Source: Halobacteriovoraceae bacterium (GTDB lineage: Bacteria; Bdellovibrionota; Bacteriovoracia; Bacteriovoracales; Bacteriovoracaceae). Taken from it: a stretch of 64,000 nt of DNA. Within the stretch, counting starts at the first letter, position 1. The number at the start of each line of letters is the position of its first letter. This document shows positions 24,001-27,865 of this stretch, in pieces. Where the stretch lies: positions 1,550,001 to 1,614,000 of the forward strand of contig JACKAJ010000015.1 of the NCBI GenBank assembly GCA_020635135.1, written 5' to 3'. The notes beneath the pieces were generated by a model. The model saw nothing but the letters and a program-made list of their open reading frames with translations. It had not been told where the DNA came from and made no database searches. The position numbers and the translations under genes were made by a program.

Positions 24001-25730
24001 ATGCGACCACCACAAGAAGTATTACACTGGATTGGAATGATATGTCTGATAACTGTACAGGTGGTTTAGATCACTATGAAATTGCAGTCTCAACGACAAC
24101 AACCTACGCCGGTGTAGTAGCAGGAGGTACTTGGGTTAGTACAGGTTCGACATCTCAGGGATATATATCTGGATTACAACTGACAATTGATACTCCTTAT
24201 TATGTTCTTGTAAAATCCATAGATAAAGCAGGAAATGAATCAAACGTCATTGCAAGTTCTTCTTGGGTGATTTCCAGCCCTCCATATTTAATTGTTAAAG
24301 GGAGTGAAACAACAGCTCCTGGAGCAGACAGATTCAATTTTAATGGGGATACAGAAGAATCAATTGTATGGTCGAGCTCTTCAAGGTTGGATGGTGGATA
24401 TTTTAGTCATTCTGTTGCAACGAATGCTCACGAAGTGACTGTTCTTGTGACAGGTCAATACTGGATTTCTTATCAATCTCCTCTCGAATCTCCTTCAGTT
24501 GGTGGTGGTCAAAGAACGAACTCTTCAAATGATGTCTACGTCAATGGTAGTCTTCAAGATGAATTTAGAACCAATTCTACTTATATCAGATACCAACAAA
24601 ATCAAACTGAAGGGTATAATCAAATGTCGGGAATATTAGATTTAACTGCGGGTGATATTGTGACAGTAACAACTAAACGTGTCGCTGAGCAGGGAAATAT
24701 TGTTTCGAATACGGCAACTCTCTATATGGAATATATGAAATCTTCGCGACAAATATTTAAAGCTAGAGGTGTAAGAACTGTTGCATCGGTTGATTATAAT
24801 GGAGTAGCCCCTTCTCCTATTATATGGGCGAATCAGGATATTGCTGATTCTGAGTTTACTCATACTGCAGGTACATCAGGGATTACTCTCGGTTCAACGG
24901 GAATATATAAAGTTGCTGTCAATGTACCTTATATAAATACAGATGGTTGTCCTGGTTCAAGTCAAAGAGCTGCAGTTGAAGTTCGGGTAGCGCTTGATGG
25001 ATCAAATGTTAATAGTGCTATTGGGCAACAAGGCTATGTAAGATGTGATACGGGAACTGGAATGCTAGAAAGTAGCTCTAGTTATGTTGGTTATATTAAT
25101 GCAACAGCAGGGCAAGTATTAACAATTACTACAGCAGCGAACACTCTTTCTACTGGTACCTTTGAGGCCCTTGTCGATACAACAACGAGGGAAGCGAGTG
25201 TTGCCATTGAACAAGTTGATACATCAGGTTCTCCTGTTGAGATGTTACAGTTACGAGGTACCCGTCCTGTAGGAAGTACGGATTGGGATACAAATCTTTC
25301 TGCACCAGGGGATCCCTTGAGGTTTGATACTCAAGATATTTATGACACATCTGTGTATACTCATACAGCTGGAACGAGTAATATATCCTTCGATGAAGAT
25401 GGAGACTATCAAGTTACCTTCACTTCTACAATGGTTCGAACAGATTCACCACCTAGTTCGTGTAATGATAGAATTAGTATTGTGGTAAGAATGCTCGTCA
25501 ACGGAGCGCTTGTACCAGGTCAAAAATGTGCAGCGTATATTAGAAATGAATGTGCAGCAAGTGATAATGATGATCACCTTGAATCATCGTGTACATTTGA
25601 TACGGTTTTAAATGATATTTCAGCCGGAGACGTATTAAGTTTTGATGTATATAACGAAACGGACTATAACAACCCGTCTGTTATTAATTCTCAAGACCCG
25701 TTCCAGTTGACTATTGTGAAAAAACAGTAG
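1..25730 (+). CDS. Giant FN3/Ig-like repeat protein, cysteine-paired, 5' partial
   Basis: The frame is open from base 3, so the gene starts outside the window and encodes at least 8,575 residues here. About 78 tandem domains of roughly 100 residues run to about base 23640. Each has a conserved WTxSxSxD segment, a YYTD..C segment, an FTG..G..YYY segment, a D.A.N.T.S.C segment and an IDTTAP linker, which resembles fibronectin type III or bacterial Ig-like folds. Each domain has two cysteines about 45 residues apart, probably a disulfide. Lysine and arginine are rare and Thr, Ser, Ala and Asp dominate, so the protein should be acidic and extracellular. A different FN3-like stretch (about 23640-24280) and three C-terminal modules follow. 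No membrane anchor or sortase motif is visible at the C-terminus. A surface adhesin or fibre is the likeliest role, by inference. Signal peptide and N-terminus are not visible. Confidence 0.93.
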   Translation, partial: NAGLGIALTTNSFTSLVTGNFYFTVTAIDNAGNEGTSACSGLMNIDLNAPVAATALNWVQASPTNGTSIDSTWTVSTSGDVASQTAIYYIDGTCTTAEGTSNVLGAAATTDNITGSDGITYYYIIRTTDNATNSTDSACSSALLVDTTAPNPATGLGWAEVSPNDGVNVTSSWTLSTSTDIASQQIDYYTDVACTVAEGTSAPLSNVAVTRAFVGVNGNSYYYTITTIDNATNSTVSACSAVMAIDTTPPAAPTGLAWVEGTPYNALTVTSSWTVSVSGDVASQRVDYYTDAACTVAEGTSDAGLGIATTTNTFTGTDGNNYYYTVTAIDTADNETSSACSAVMHLDITAPNAVTALTWVEGVANNAVNVTSTWTLSTSSDIASQTATYYTDPTCTTAEGTVDAGIGAATNTNAFTGVNGGVYYYTITAIDTATNSTVSGCSSIMAIDTAPPNPATAMVWVESSPHNSVNVNASWTVSTSGDVASQTITYFTDVGCTIAEGTTASLTSATNSHAFSGVDGNTYYYKIVVTDNATNTTDSGCSSAMSIDTTAPTAPTAVAWVEATPYNNNNVTSSWTLSVSGDVTSQRVDYYTDAACTVAQGTSNTIGAATTTNAFLGSNGNSYYFTVTAIDGATNEGTSSCSAVMTIDSSPPAAPTSLGWVETTPHNSVTVNASWTLSTSLDVVSQTVDYYTDVTCTTAEGTSNVIGGATNTNTFTGVDATTYYYTVTATDGASNSTVSACSSAMLIDITAPTAPTAIAWGETTPYNSINVTATWTLSVSGDVASQRIDYYTDALCTAVEGTSNSIGNAITSNNFAGVNGGTYYFTVTAVDAAGNQGTSVCSGNMDIDTQAPNAATSLTWVEGTVSNNNNVNSTWTVSTSGDVASQTVTYYTDATCTTAEGTVDAAIAPATNTNAFTGASGNTYYYTVTTIDTATNSTVSACSSSMYIDSTPPANATGLGWAEVSPHDNTNINPTWTPSVSADLNSQTITYYTDAACTVPEGTTASLGVAAATHTFNGLDGATYYYTIISTDNATNTNTTACSPAMAIDTTPPAAATALSWVQATPYNGTNVTATWTISVSGDVASQTVTYYTDAACTTAEGTSNTGLLPATNTNAFIGVNGNDYYYIVRTIDTADNATNSACSSVMHIDTTAPAAATALGWVETSPYNATGVTASWTLSVATDIASQQIDYYTNAGCTVVEGTSNALSAVATTDAFTGVDGTSYYYKITTTDTASNATVSACSAIMAIDTTSPTAPTGVAWVEATPSNSATVTASWTVSVSGDVASQRVDYYTDALCTAAQGTSNSVSSVTTTNSFTGADAQSYYFTVTAIDSATNEGTSACSAVMNIDTTAPTAATALSWAETSPHNATGVNANWTPSTAGDLASQDIIYYTDAACTVAEGTSNLGLGTAVNSDAFTGTNGNTYYFKIISYDTANNSTTSACSSGMLIDTSAPVAATGLGWIETSPHNNTAVNASWTVSVSADVASQTVTYYTDVTCTTAEGTSNVVGSAVTSNPFTGVDATTYYYTVTATDGAGNATVSGCSSAMLIDTTAPAAPTVPNWAEATPYNALTVTAQWTLSVSGDIASQRVDYYTNAACTIAEGTSNSVSNVTTSNSFTGVDGTTYYFKVTAIDNASNQTTSTCSAGMLIDTTAPNAATTLGWVEGSVSNNVNVNSSWTVSTSSDVASQTVTYYTDATCTTAEGTVDAGLAAVTNTNAFTGVSNSTYYYRVTSIDNASNSTVSACSSSMFLDAIPPANATGLGWAEVSPHDNVGVNASWTPSVSADLNSQTITYYTDAGCTVPEGTANALGSATATDAFTGVNGATYYYTIASTDAAGNTNTSGCSAAMAIDTTPPAAATLLGWVQATPYNATNVTATWTVSVSGDVASQVVTYYTNPTCTTAEGTSNTGLLPATNTNAFVGVNGNDYYYIVRTIDTADNYTDSACSSVMHIDTTAPAAATALGWVETSPYNATGVTASWTLSAATDIASQQIDYYTNAGCTVVEGTSNALSAVATTDAFTGVDGTSYYYKITTTDTASNATVSACSAIMAIDTTSPTAPTGVAWVEATPSNSATVTASWTVSVSGDVASQRVDYYTDALCTAAQGTSNSVSSVTTTNSFTGADGQGYYFTVTAIDSATNEGTSACSAVMNIDTTAPTAATALSWAETSPHNATGVNANWTPSTAGDLASQDIIYYTDAACTVAEGTSNLGLGTAVNSDAFTGTNGNTYYFKIISYDTANNSTTSACSSGMLIDTSAPVAATGLGWIETSPHNNTAVNASWTVSVSADVASQTVTYYTDVTCTTAEGTSNVVGSAVTSNPFTGVDATTYYYTVTATDGAGNATVSGCSSAMLIDTTAPAAPTVPNWAEATPYNALTVTAQWTLSVSGDIASQRVDYYTNAACTIAEGTSNSVSNVTTSNSFTGVDGTTYYFKVTAIDNASNQTTSTCSAGMLIDTTAPNAATALSWVEGSVSNNVNVNSSWTVSTSSDVASQTVTYYTDATCTTAEGTVDAGLAAVTNTNAFTGVSNSTYYYRVTSIDNASNSTVSACSSSMFLDAIPPANATGLGWAEVSPHDNVGVNASWTPSVSADLNSQTITYYTDAGCTVPEGTANALGSATATDAFTGVNGATYYYTIASTDAAGNTNTSGCSAAMLIDTTAPVAATGLNWAETSPHDNVNVTAQWSVSTSLDVASQNLTYYTNPTCTVAEGTTRIGLGAATNSDAFTGVNAGDYYFVVRTIDNADNFTDSACSPLMEIDTTAPAAATALGWVETSPHDNVNVTASWTLSVATDIASQTTTYYTDGTCTTAEGTVNVLSAVATTDSFTGVNATSYYYIVRTIDTADNFTDSSCSAVMAIDTTAPNAPTGLAWIEATPSNNATVTASWTVSTSPDIASQRVDYYTDALCTAAEGTSNAVSSVTTTDSFTGASGNSYYFEVTAIDTAFNETSSACSAVINIDTTAPAAASGLGWAEVSPHNATGVNASWTPSTAGDLASQDIIYYTDAACTVAEGTSNLGLGTAVNSDAFTGTNGNTYYYRVVSYDTAGNSTNSACSPAMAIDTSAPVAATGLGWVEVSPHDNTVVNSSWTISISADVASQIVTYYTDAGCTVPEGTSNTVGAAVMTNPFTGLDANSYYYTITSRDTADNDTVSGCSAIMSIDTTSPAAPTALAWSEATPYNATTVTATWTLSVAGDIASQRVDYYTDALCTIAQGTSHAVSNAAVSDSFTGSDGNSYYFKVTAIDNASNEGTSACSAVMDIDTTAPNAATAMAWVEGSSSNNVNVTSSWTVSSSTDVASQTVTYYTNAICTTAEGTVDAGLGSAVTTNAFSGVSGNTYYYTVTTIDTASNQTVSACSASMYLDSTPPANATSLGWTEVSPHDNVNVNAAWTPSVSADLNSQTITYYTDASCSTPEGTSAALGAGANSHAFTGSNGATYYYDITSVDTATNSNVSSCSSAMLIDTTAPSAATALNWAEVTPHNATSVTAQWTVSISADVASQTVTYYTNPACTTAEGTVNAGLLPATASNAFTGADGNSYYFIVKTIDNADNESDSACSAVMAIDTTSPANATSLGWIQTSPYNATTVTASWTLSVAGDIANQTANYYTDAACTVAEGTSNALSAVATTDSFTGSDGNAYYYKITTTDTAGNSSASGCSSVMAIDTTAPNAPTAVAWVEVTPSNSATVTATWTVSTSPDIASQRVDYYTDALCTAAEGTSNAVSSVTTTDSFTGASGNSYYFEVTAIDTAGNQTASACSAVMNIDTSAPAAATSLGWSEATPHNATTVTSAWTPSTAGDLADQDVRYYTDAACTVAEGTNDTGLGAAANTNSFTGTNGSSYYYKVTSYDTAGNQTVSGCSSVMLIDTSAPLAASGLGWVEVSPHDNTAVNSSWTVSASGDVASQTVTYYTDGTCTTAEGTSNIVGAATTSNPFTGSDANSYYYTITTTDNAGNNTVSGCSAIMSIDTTSPAAPTALAWSEATPYNATTVTATWTLSVAGDIASQRVDYYTDTLCTIAQGTSHAVSNAAVSDSFTGSDGNSYYFKVTAIDNASNEGTSACSAVMDIDTTAPNAATAMAWVEGSSSNNVNVTSSWTVSSSTDVASQTVTYYTNAICTTAEGTVDAGLGSAVTTNAFSGVSGNTYYYTVTTIDTASNQTVSACSASMYLDATPPANATGLGWSEISPHDNTNVNAAWTPSVSADLNSQTITYYTDASCSTPQGTSAALGAAANSHAFTGSNGATYYYDITSVDTAGNSNVSSCSTAMLIDTAAPNAATALNWAEVTPHNATNVTAQWTVSTSPDVASQTVTYYTNPACTTAEGTIHAGLLPATALDAFTGVNGSSYYFIVKTIDNADNETDSACSAVMAIDTSAPATATALGWVESTPSNNLNVTASWTLSVAGDIASQNIDYYTDAACTAVEGTSNALSAVATSDNFIGVNGTSYYYKITTTDTAGNSSASGCSSVMAIDTTAPNAPTAVAWVEVTPSNSATVTATWTVSTSPDIASQRVDYYTDALCTAAEGTSNAVSSVTTTDSFTGASGNSYYFEVTAIDTAGNQTASACSAVMNIDTSAPAAATSLGWSEATPHNATTVTSAWTPSTAGDLADQDVRYYTDAACTVAEGTNDTGLGAAANTNSFTGTNGSSYYYKVTSYDTAGNQTVSGCSSVMLIDTSAPLAASGLGWVEVSPHDNTAVNSSWTVSASGDVASQTVTYYTDGTCTTAEGTSNIVGAATTSNPFTGSDANSYYYTITTTDNAGNNTVSGCSAIMSIDTTSPAAPTALAWSEATPYNATTVTATWTLSVAGDIASQRVDYYTDALCTIAQGTSHAVSNAAVSDSFTGSDGNSYYFKVTAIDNASNEGTSACSAVMDIDTTAPNAATAMAWVEGSSSNNVNVTSSWTVSSSTDVASQTVTYYTNAICTTAEGTVDAGLGSAVTTNAFSGVSGNTYYYTVTTIDTASNQTVSACSASMYLDATPPANATGLGWSEISPHDNTNVNAAWTPSVSADLNSQTITYYTDASCSTPQGTSAALGAAANSHAFTGSNGSSYYYNITSVDTATNSNVSSCSAVMTIDTTAPNAATILGWSETTPHDATLITSTWTVSTSLDVASQTVTYYTDAACTTSEGTIDTGLLPATSTNTFTGIDGGNYYFIVKTIDTASNATDSVCSPLMHIDLSPPAAATSLGWVQTSPYNVVNVTASWTLSASADVASQNIDYYTDAACTTVEGTSTALSAVAVTDSFSGSDGNTYYYKITTTDTAGNDTISSCSAAMAIDTTAPNAPTAVAWVEVTPSNSATVTATWTVSTSPDIASQRVDYYTDALCASAEGTSNAVSSVTTTDSFTGASGNSYYFEVTAIDTAGNQTASACSAVMNIDTSAPAAATSLGWSEATPHNATTVTSAWTPSTAGDLADQDVRYYTDAACTVAEGTNDTGLGAAANTNSFTGTNGSSYYYKVTSYDTAGNQTVSGCSSVMLIDTSAPLAASGLGWVEVSPHDNTAVNSSWTVSASGDVASQTVTYYTDGTCTTAEGTSNIVGAATTSNPFTGSDANSYYYTITTTDNAGNNTVSGCSAIMSIDTTSPAAPTALAWSEATPYNATTVTATWTLSVAGDIASQRVDYYTDALCTIAEGTSNAVSNAAISNSFSGSDGNSYYFKVTAIDNASNEGTSACSAVMDIDTTAPNAATAMAWVEGSSSNNVNVTSSWTVSSSTDVASQTVTYYTNAICTTAEGTVDAGLAAITATNAFSGVSGTTYYYTVTTIDTASNQTVSACSASMFLDSTPPSNATGLIWSETSPHDNVNVNASWTPSVSADLNSQTITYYTDASCSTPEGTSNALGVAANSDSFTGSNGGTFYYEITSTDNAGNSNTSSCSAAMAIDTTSPNAATALNWAEVTPHNATSVTAQWTVSTSPDVASQTVTYYTNPACTTAEGTVNTGLLPATASNSFTGINGGNYYFIVKTIDTADNETDSACSAIMHIDTSSPAAATALGWTQATPHNVVNVTASWTLSVAGDIASQNIDYYTDAACTVVEGTSNALSAVATSDNFIGVNGTSYYYKITTTDTASNTSVSSCSSAMLIDTSAPNAPTALSWVESTPSNNATVTATWTVSTSPDVANQRVDYYTDALCSTAQGTSNIVSSVTTTDSFTGASGNSYYFEVTAIDTAGNQTASACSAVMNIDTSAPAAATSLGWSEATPHNATTVTSAWTPSTAGDLADQDVRYYTDAACTVAEGTNDTGLGAAANTNSFTGTNGSSYYYKVTSYDTAGNQTVSGCSSVMLIDTSAPLAASGLGWVEVSPHDNTAVNSSWTVSASGDVASQTVTYYTDGTCTTAEGTSNIVGAATTSNPFTGSDANSYYYTITTTDNAGNNTVSGCSAIMSIDTTSPAAPTALAWSEATPYNATTVTATWTLSVAGDIASQRVDYYTDALCTIAQGTSHAVSNAAVSDSFTGSDGNSYYFKVTAIDNASNEGTSACSAVMDIDTTAPNAATAMAWVEGSSSNNVNVTSSWTVSSSTDVASQTVTYYTNAICTTAEGTVDSGLAAVTATNAFTGTSGNTYYYTVTTIDTASNQTVSACSASMFLDATPPANATSLGWSEVSPHDDTSVNAAWTPSVSADLNSQTITYYTDASCTIPEGTSASLGAAANTHAFTGSNGASYYYEITSTDTASNSNTSSCSAIMTIDTTAPVAATLLGWSETSPHNATIVTSSWTVSVSGDVASQTVTYYTNPACTTAEGTVDSGLLPATSTNSFTGVNGSSYYFIVKTIDTADNETDSACSPIMAIDTSSPAAATSLGWTQTSPHNAVNVTASWTLSVATDIASQNIDYYTDASCTTAEGTSTGLGAAATTDNFTGSNGNSYYYEITTTDTAGNATVSACSPIMAIDTTFPNAPTAVAWVEATPSNNATVTSTWAVSTSPDIASQRVDYYTDALCTSAQGTSNAVAAVATTDSFTGASGNAYYFEVTAIDTAGNETASACSAVMNIDTSAPASATSLGWSETTPHNATNITASWTASTAGDLNSQDIIYYIDASCTTAEGTSNLGLGTGTTTDSFTGTNGSSYYYKIISYDTAGNSSTSACSAVMAIDTSAPLAASGLGWVETSPYANTAVNSSWTTSASGDVASQTVTYYTDGTCTTAEGTSNVVGSAATSNPFTGSDGITYYYKVITTDTAGNQSASACSSAMAIDVSAPAAPTGIAWVEVTPHNATIVTASWTLSISGDIANQTVDYYTNSACTIAEGTSNTVSSATTTNSFTGTDGSSYYFTVTATDNAGNATTTGCSAVMLVDTSAPTSPTSLVWAEGASSGSSPINAQWTVSAAPDVASQTIDVYQSATCSGGSVESSALSAVANTYAFSSGVSNNSYTFKITTTDNAGNVDVSGCSSAVYLDATPPSNATALGWVESDPHNTTTVTASWTPSVSADLGSQEIQVYSDGTCTTTFGAAQALSAVTNSYSVVGVSNGNTYSYTIRSIDTSANDVTSGCSSTISIDTVAPTGATAISWAEGSYSTGLSVNANWTPSSDGDEASQTIYVFENDLTCAGAAFRTVVLASTATATYNFVDGSDGNNYTFQIYTVDAAGNNHTTACSSDIQLDTTAPANATGLVFAEGNYTTNLTVNANWTPSVSTDIVSQTIQFYSDVSCTATLGAPIVLGTGATSQSVVGVNGDSFTFKITTTDDASNTSTTACSDFVIIDQDLPLAPTGPGWIESSPYNNNTVTSSWTLSTSVDIASQRVDYYAIAACGGGVVQSHNKTAVQTTDSFAGVDGNTYYFKVTAIDAAGNTATSACVASGMEIDVSPPANITGLAWTQGTIYNGTTFEATWTLSTSPDVASQDITYYTNAACSSSTGVTNTLTAGDNNDNYTAGITGTTYYFQVVIYDNAGNATTSACSSGINIDLLDPDPTSNETIATQWIGGANPVASPLFDWDNPGTAFDHIEVALGTFSGDNSIAGWTNVSAASDHTFTGLTLTECTEYWPTVRVHDPAGNTSAERSPATGFIRDNTAPADPTGLTLPVESDATTTRSITLDWNDMSDNCTGGLDHYEIAVSTTTTYAGVVAGGTWVSTGSTSQGYISGLQLTIDTPYYVLVKSIDKAGNESNVIASSSWVISSPPYLIVKGSETTAPGADRFNFNGDTEESIVWSSSSRLDGGYFSHSVATNAHEVTVLVTGQYWISYQSPLESPSVGGGQRTNSSNDVYVNGSLQDEFRTNSTYIRYQQNQTEGYNQMSGILDLTAGDIVTVTTKRVAEQGNIVSNTATLYMEYMKSSRQIFKARGVRTVASVDYNGVAPSPIIWANQDIADSEFTHTAGTSGITLGSTGIYKVAVNVPYINTDGCPGSSQRAAVEVRVALDGSNVNSAIGQQGYVRCDTGTGMLESSSSYVGYINATAGQVLTITTAANTLSTGTFEALVDTTTREASVAIEQVDTSGSPVEMLQLRGTRPVGSTDWDTNLSAPGDPLRFDTQDIYDTSVYTHTAGTSNISFDEDGDYQVTFTSTMVRTDSPPSSCNDRISIVVRMLVNGALVPGQKCAAYIRNECAASDNDDHLESSCTFDTVLNDISAGDVLSFDVYNETDYNNPSVINSQDPFQLTIVKKQ
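4273..7660 (+). repeat. Near-identical tracts shared by superunits 1 and 2
   Basis: The tract from about 4273 to 4950 is almost identical in DNA to about 6682-7359. The next 102 bases (4968-5069 against 7377-7478) differ at many silent positions. Near-identity then resumes from about 5070 to 5375 against 7479 to 7784. The abrupt change suggests a conversion tract. Confidence 0.8.
10909..19567 (+). repeat. Near-identical tracts shared by superunits 4 to 7
   Basis: Four long tracts at 2409-bp spacing are almost identical at the DNA level: about 10909-12710, 13318-15119, 15787-17295 and 18398-19567. Part of the same tract also appears in superunit 3 (about 9450-10060). The third tract is interrupted by a divergent patch at about 16848-16932. 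Domains between the tracts differ much more. This mosaic is typical of unequal recombination and gene conversion, which is an inference. Confidence 0.8.
24282..25730 (+). other. Three C-terminal beta-rich modules of the giant protein
   Basis: Three consecutive segments of about 150-165 residues resemble each other: about 24282-24740, 24750-25222 and 25234-25730. Each starts with a short strand and an RG or KG turn, then has a pattern like D..(Y/F)(S/T)H..AT..(I/V)...G.Y.V, and ends with a segment containing (A/S)AG(D/Q)..(S/T). This pattern is reminiscent of bacterial C1q/TNF-like jelly rolls. The assignment is by eye only. As the extreme C-terminus they could form the binding tip or an assembly domain. 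Confidence 0.5.
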
Positions 25731-25736
25731 CAAATA

Positions 25737-26303
25737 ATGATTATGCGAATAGTTCTTTTGATTTTTTTTTGTATCCTAGCGTCGTGTACATTCCAGAAAA
25801 ATGATAAATTTTCACCAGAATATAATATTTGGTATCATTACTTAACAGAGCCTTATACAGTCAAAACTGATGTTTTAGTGATTTATAAATTTACACTAAG
25901 ATTTAGTTCTCCTCCCCAAAAAAATGTCTTTTTTCTTGAGGTTGATTCTTACGACGAAAATCGGAAACATTCAGATGGAAATTATGAACTCGATCAAACT
26001 CAAATATTTGGTGAATTTGAATTTGAAAATGGGGAATTAATTTTAAAATATACAGATTCTGTCACAGGACATAAGTATTGTGATTGGACGCTATCAAACA
26101 TAGGTTTTACTGAAAAAATTCCTTTCTTTTATAATAGTGAAAAGGATACTTTTACTTCAAAAATTAAAAATGTAGAAAGAGTTTTTTATAATAAAAATAA
26201 AATTGATTTGCCCTTGAAGTATATACAATCATACGGAAAATATGACGAGCACGATTGCGAGTTTTTTAAAAGATATATTGGACCCCAAAAAGGATTTTTC
26301 TAA
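25737..26303 (+). CDS. Small predicted lipoprotein, unknown function
   Basis: The 188-residue product begins with a hydrophobic signal peptide and a lipobox LASC with Cys17, so it should be a lipid-anchored envelope protein. The remainder is beta-rich looking, with many aromatic and acidic residues and two further cysteines (in KYCDW and HDCEF). I do not recognise the family. It starts 6 bp after the giant gene's stop without a clear ribosome binding site, which suggests translational coupling and a shared transcript. A second possible start lies two codons downstream. Its stop overlaps the convergent FKBP gene by 4 bp. A role in anchoring or export of the giant protein is possible but only inferred from position. 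Confidence 0.75.
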   Translation: MIMRIVLLIFFCILASCTFQKNDKFSPEYNIWYHYLTEPYTVKTDVLVIYKFTLRFSSPPQKNVFFLEVDSYDENRKHSDGNYELDQTQIFGEFEFENGELILKYTDSVTGHKYCDWTLSNIGFTEKIPFFYNSEKDTFTSKIKNVERVFYNKNKIDLPLKYIQSYGKYDEHDCEFFKRYIGPQKGFF

Positions 26304-27040
26304 TCAGAGTCTTCTTCAATATTATAAAAACGAATTTGGAATTTAAGATATTCTCCGGGTTCAATGTAAGGTTTAGCACCGTCGTCACCATAAGTTAATT
26401 GAGGAGGGGCAATTATGATGATAGCGCCATCTTCGCCTGCAAGGTTAAATGCTTCTTGCCAGGCCTTGAGAATACCCACTAGAGGTAACTTTCGAGGCGT
26501 TTTAATAATTGTTTGTTCATACTTTTGACCATCAAGATGAAAACTTCTGTAGCTCATGTTTATAAATGTTGAACGTTTTATCTCGCTAATTTTTCTTCCT
26601 TGTTTTACTATTTTATAAACCAAGCCACTTTCAGTCTTTTTATAACTAGAGTCACTCCTCAAAAGTTCTTCTATAAATCTTTCTCCTTCCGCTTTTTTCG
26701 AATGAGAAATAAGTTTTTTATTTTGAGAACGAATTTTATCAGTTTCCATAGAATAGTGGATGATCCACTCGTTTGTTAGTTTTACTTTGTTTTGAAAAGT
26801 ATCTTTGACACCTTGGATGAATTGATTTTTAGATTGTTGGTCTAGATTGAGATCATCAAGGTCTCTGGCATATTGGACTCCAAGGGAGTAAGAAGACAAA
26901 TCGATTGGTCGCTCTTCACTAGCTTGATTTTCTATGGAGGAGTTTTGCTCAATTTCTTTTTGGCAGCCTAATAAAAGTCCTGATATCGAGAGAAAGCCTA
27001 TAAGAGAAAATTTAAATTTATTCTTTGTTTTCAACGCCAT
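26300..27040 (-). CDS. FKBP-type peptidyl-prolyl isomerase lipoprotein, variant active site
   Basis: The 246-residue product has a signal peptide with lipobox LLGC (Cys26), a helical N-terminal region like the dimerisation domain of FkpA/Mip proteins (about 45-130), and a C-terminal FKBP domain (about 140-243). Conserved FKBP elements are visible: GILKAWQEAF, LTYGDDGA and the final FQIRFYNI strand. The usual FD pair after the first loop is replaced by YEQ, so catalysis may be weakened. The start overlaps the preceding FKBP gene by 23 bp and has no good ribosome binding site, so translation is probably coupled. It should act at the periplasmic face of a membrane as an isomerase or chaperone. 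Confidence 0.88.
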   Translation of the reverse strand: MALKTKNKFKFSLIGFLSISGLLLGCQKEIEQNSSIENQASEERPIDLSSYSLGVQYARDLDDLNLDQQSKNQFIQGVKDTFQNKVKLTNEWIIHYSMETDKIRSQNKKLISHSKKAEGERFIEELLRSDSSYKKTESGLVYKIVKQGRKISEIKRSTFINMSYRSFHLDGQKYEQTIIKTPRKLPLVGILKAWQEAFNLAGEDGAIIIIAPPQLTYGDDGAKPYIEPGEYLKFQIRFYNIEEDSD

Positions 27041-27722
27041 GGAGTTTCATTTCAAACATAACAGTTTCACCACCTTGTATTTTTGGAGGGGCACCTCGAT
27101 CACCATACGCGAGATCAGAGGGAGCAATGATTGAAATTTCCCCTCCAATACCAATCAAGGATAAAGCTTCTTTCCAAGCAGGGATTAGTCCATCGTAAGG
27201 ATAGCGGGGGATATTGTTGGGACTTGTTTTATCAAAAACAGTATTGTCTATTTTTTTACCTACAAAACTTATTTTAACGAGTTTGTCATTAAGTTTTTTC
27301 TTGGAACTCCCTGTCTTCTCAATTTTGTAGAGAAGACCACTTTCACTTTTTTTAAATTCTCCGGAAGCAAGTTTGTCTTCAATAAAGGATTTCCCCTTTT
27401 CAATATTTACAGAGGCAACCTTGGCATTTTCTTGTTCGATGAGTTCGCCGGCTTTCATTGTATATTCTGCGATGTCGACTTTCGGTTCTGAACCGTAGGT
27501 TGAATCTTTTAGACCATTAAAAAAGTGATCCAGGTCTGAATTATTGGGGTTGAGCTTTTTCAATTTTTTTCCATACTCGTATGCGAGGGCATAAAATATT
27601 TTTGAATTTTCACTGCTCATTTCACTCGAGCTTGAAGCACTTTTAGACCCCTCCGCTTTTTTATCGTTGCAAGAAACAAACGCAAAGCTGATTAAAGTTG
27701 TCAGGATAATTATTTTTTTCAT
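27018..27722 (-). CDS. FKBP-type peptidyl-prolyl cis-trans isomerase lipoprotein
   Basis: The 234-residue product has a lipoprotein signal with lipobox FVSC (Cys18), a helical N-terminal FkpA-like segment and a C-terminal FKBP domain. Canonical pocket residues are kept: the VFDKT segment, GLIPAWKEAL, LAYGDRGAPP and the GGE..MFEM strand. An AGAGGA ribosome binding site precedes the ATG. It is the first gene of a two-gene unit with the FKBP paralogue downstream. Both probably catalyse proline isomerisation of envelope proteins, and the neighbouring giant protein with several prolines per repeat is an attractive but unproven client. Confidence 0.92.
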   Translation of the reverse strand: MKKIIILTTLISFAFVSCNDKKAEGSKSASSSSEMSSENSKIFYALAYEYGKKLKKLNPNNSDLDHFFNGLKDSTYGSEPKVDIAEYTMKAGELIEQENAKVASVNIEKGKSFIEDKLASGEFKKSESGLLYKIEKTGSSKKKLNDKLVKISFVGKKIDNTVFDKTSPNNIPRYPYDGLIPAWKEALSLIGIGGEISIIAPSDLAYGDRGAPPKIQGGETVMFEMKLHGVENKE

Positions 27723-27865
27723 TGTCTTTTCCTCTAATAGATATATTTAAGATTTCTTTATAAAGCATATTATAGAAGATCTGATGTCTCAACTCAATCC
27801 CGACTAAATTAAACTTGGTCATTTTCAATTAAATTTCCTTGCTGTTCCTTACGATAAGTCTTTAA

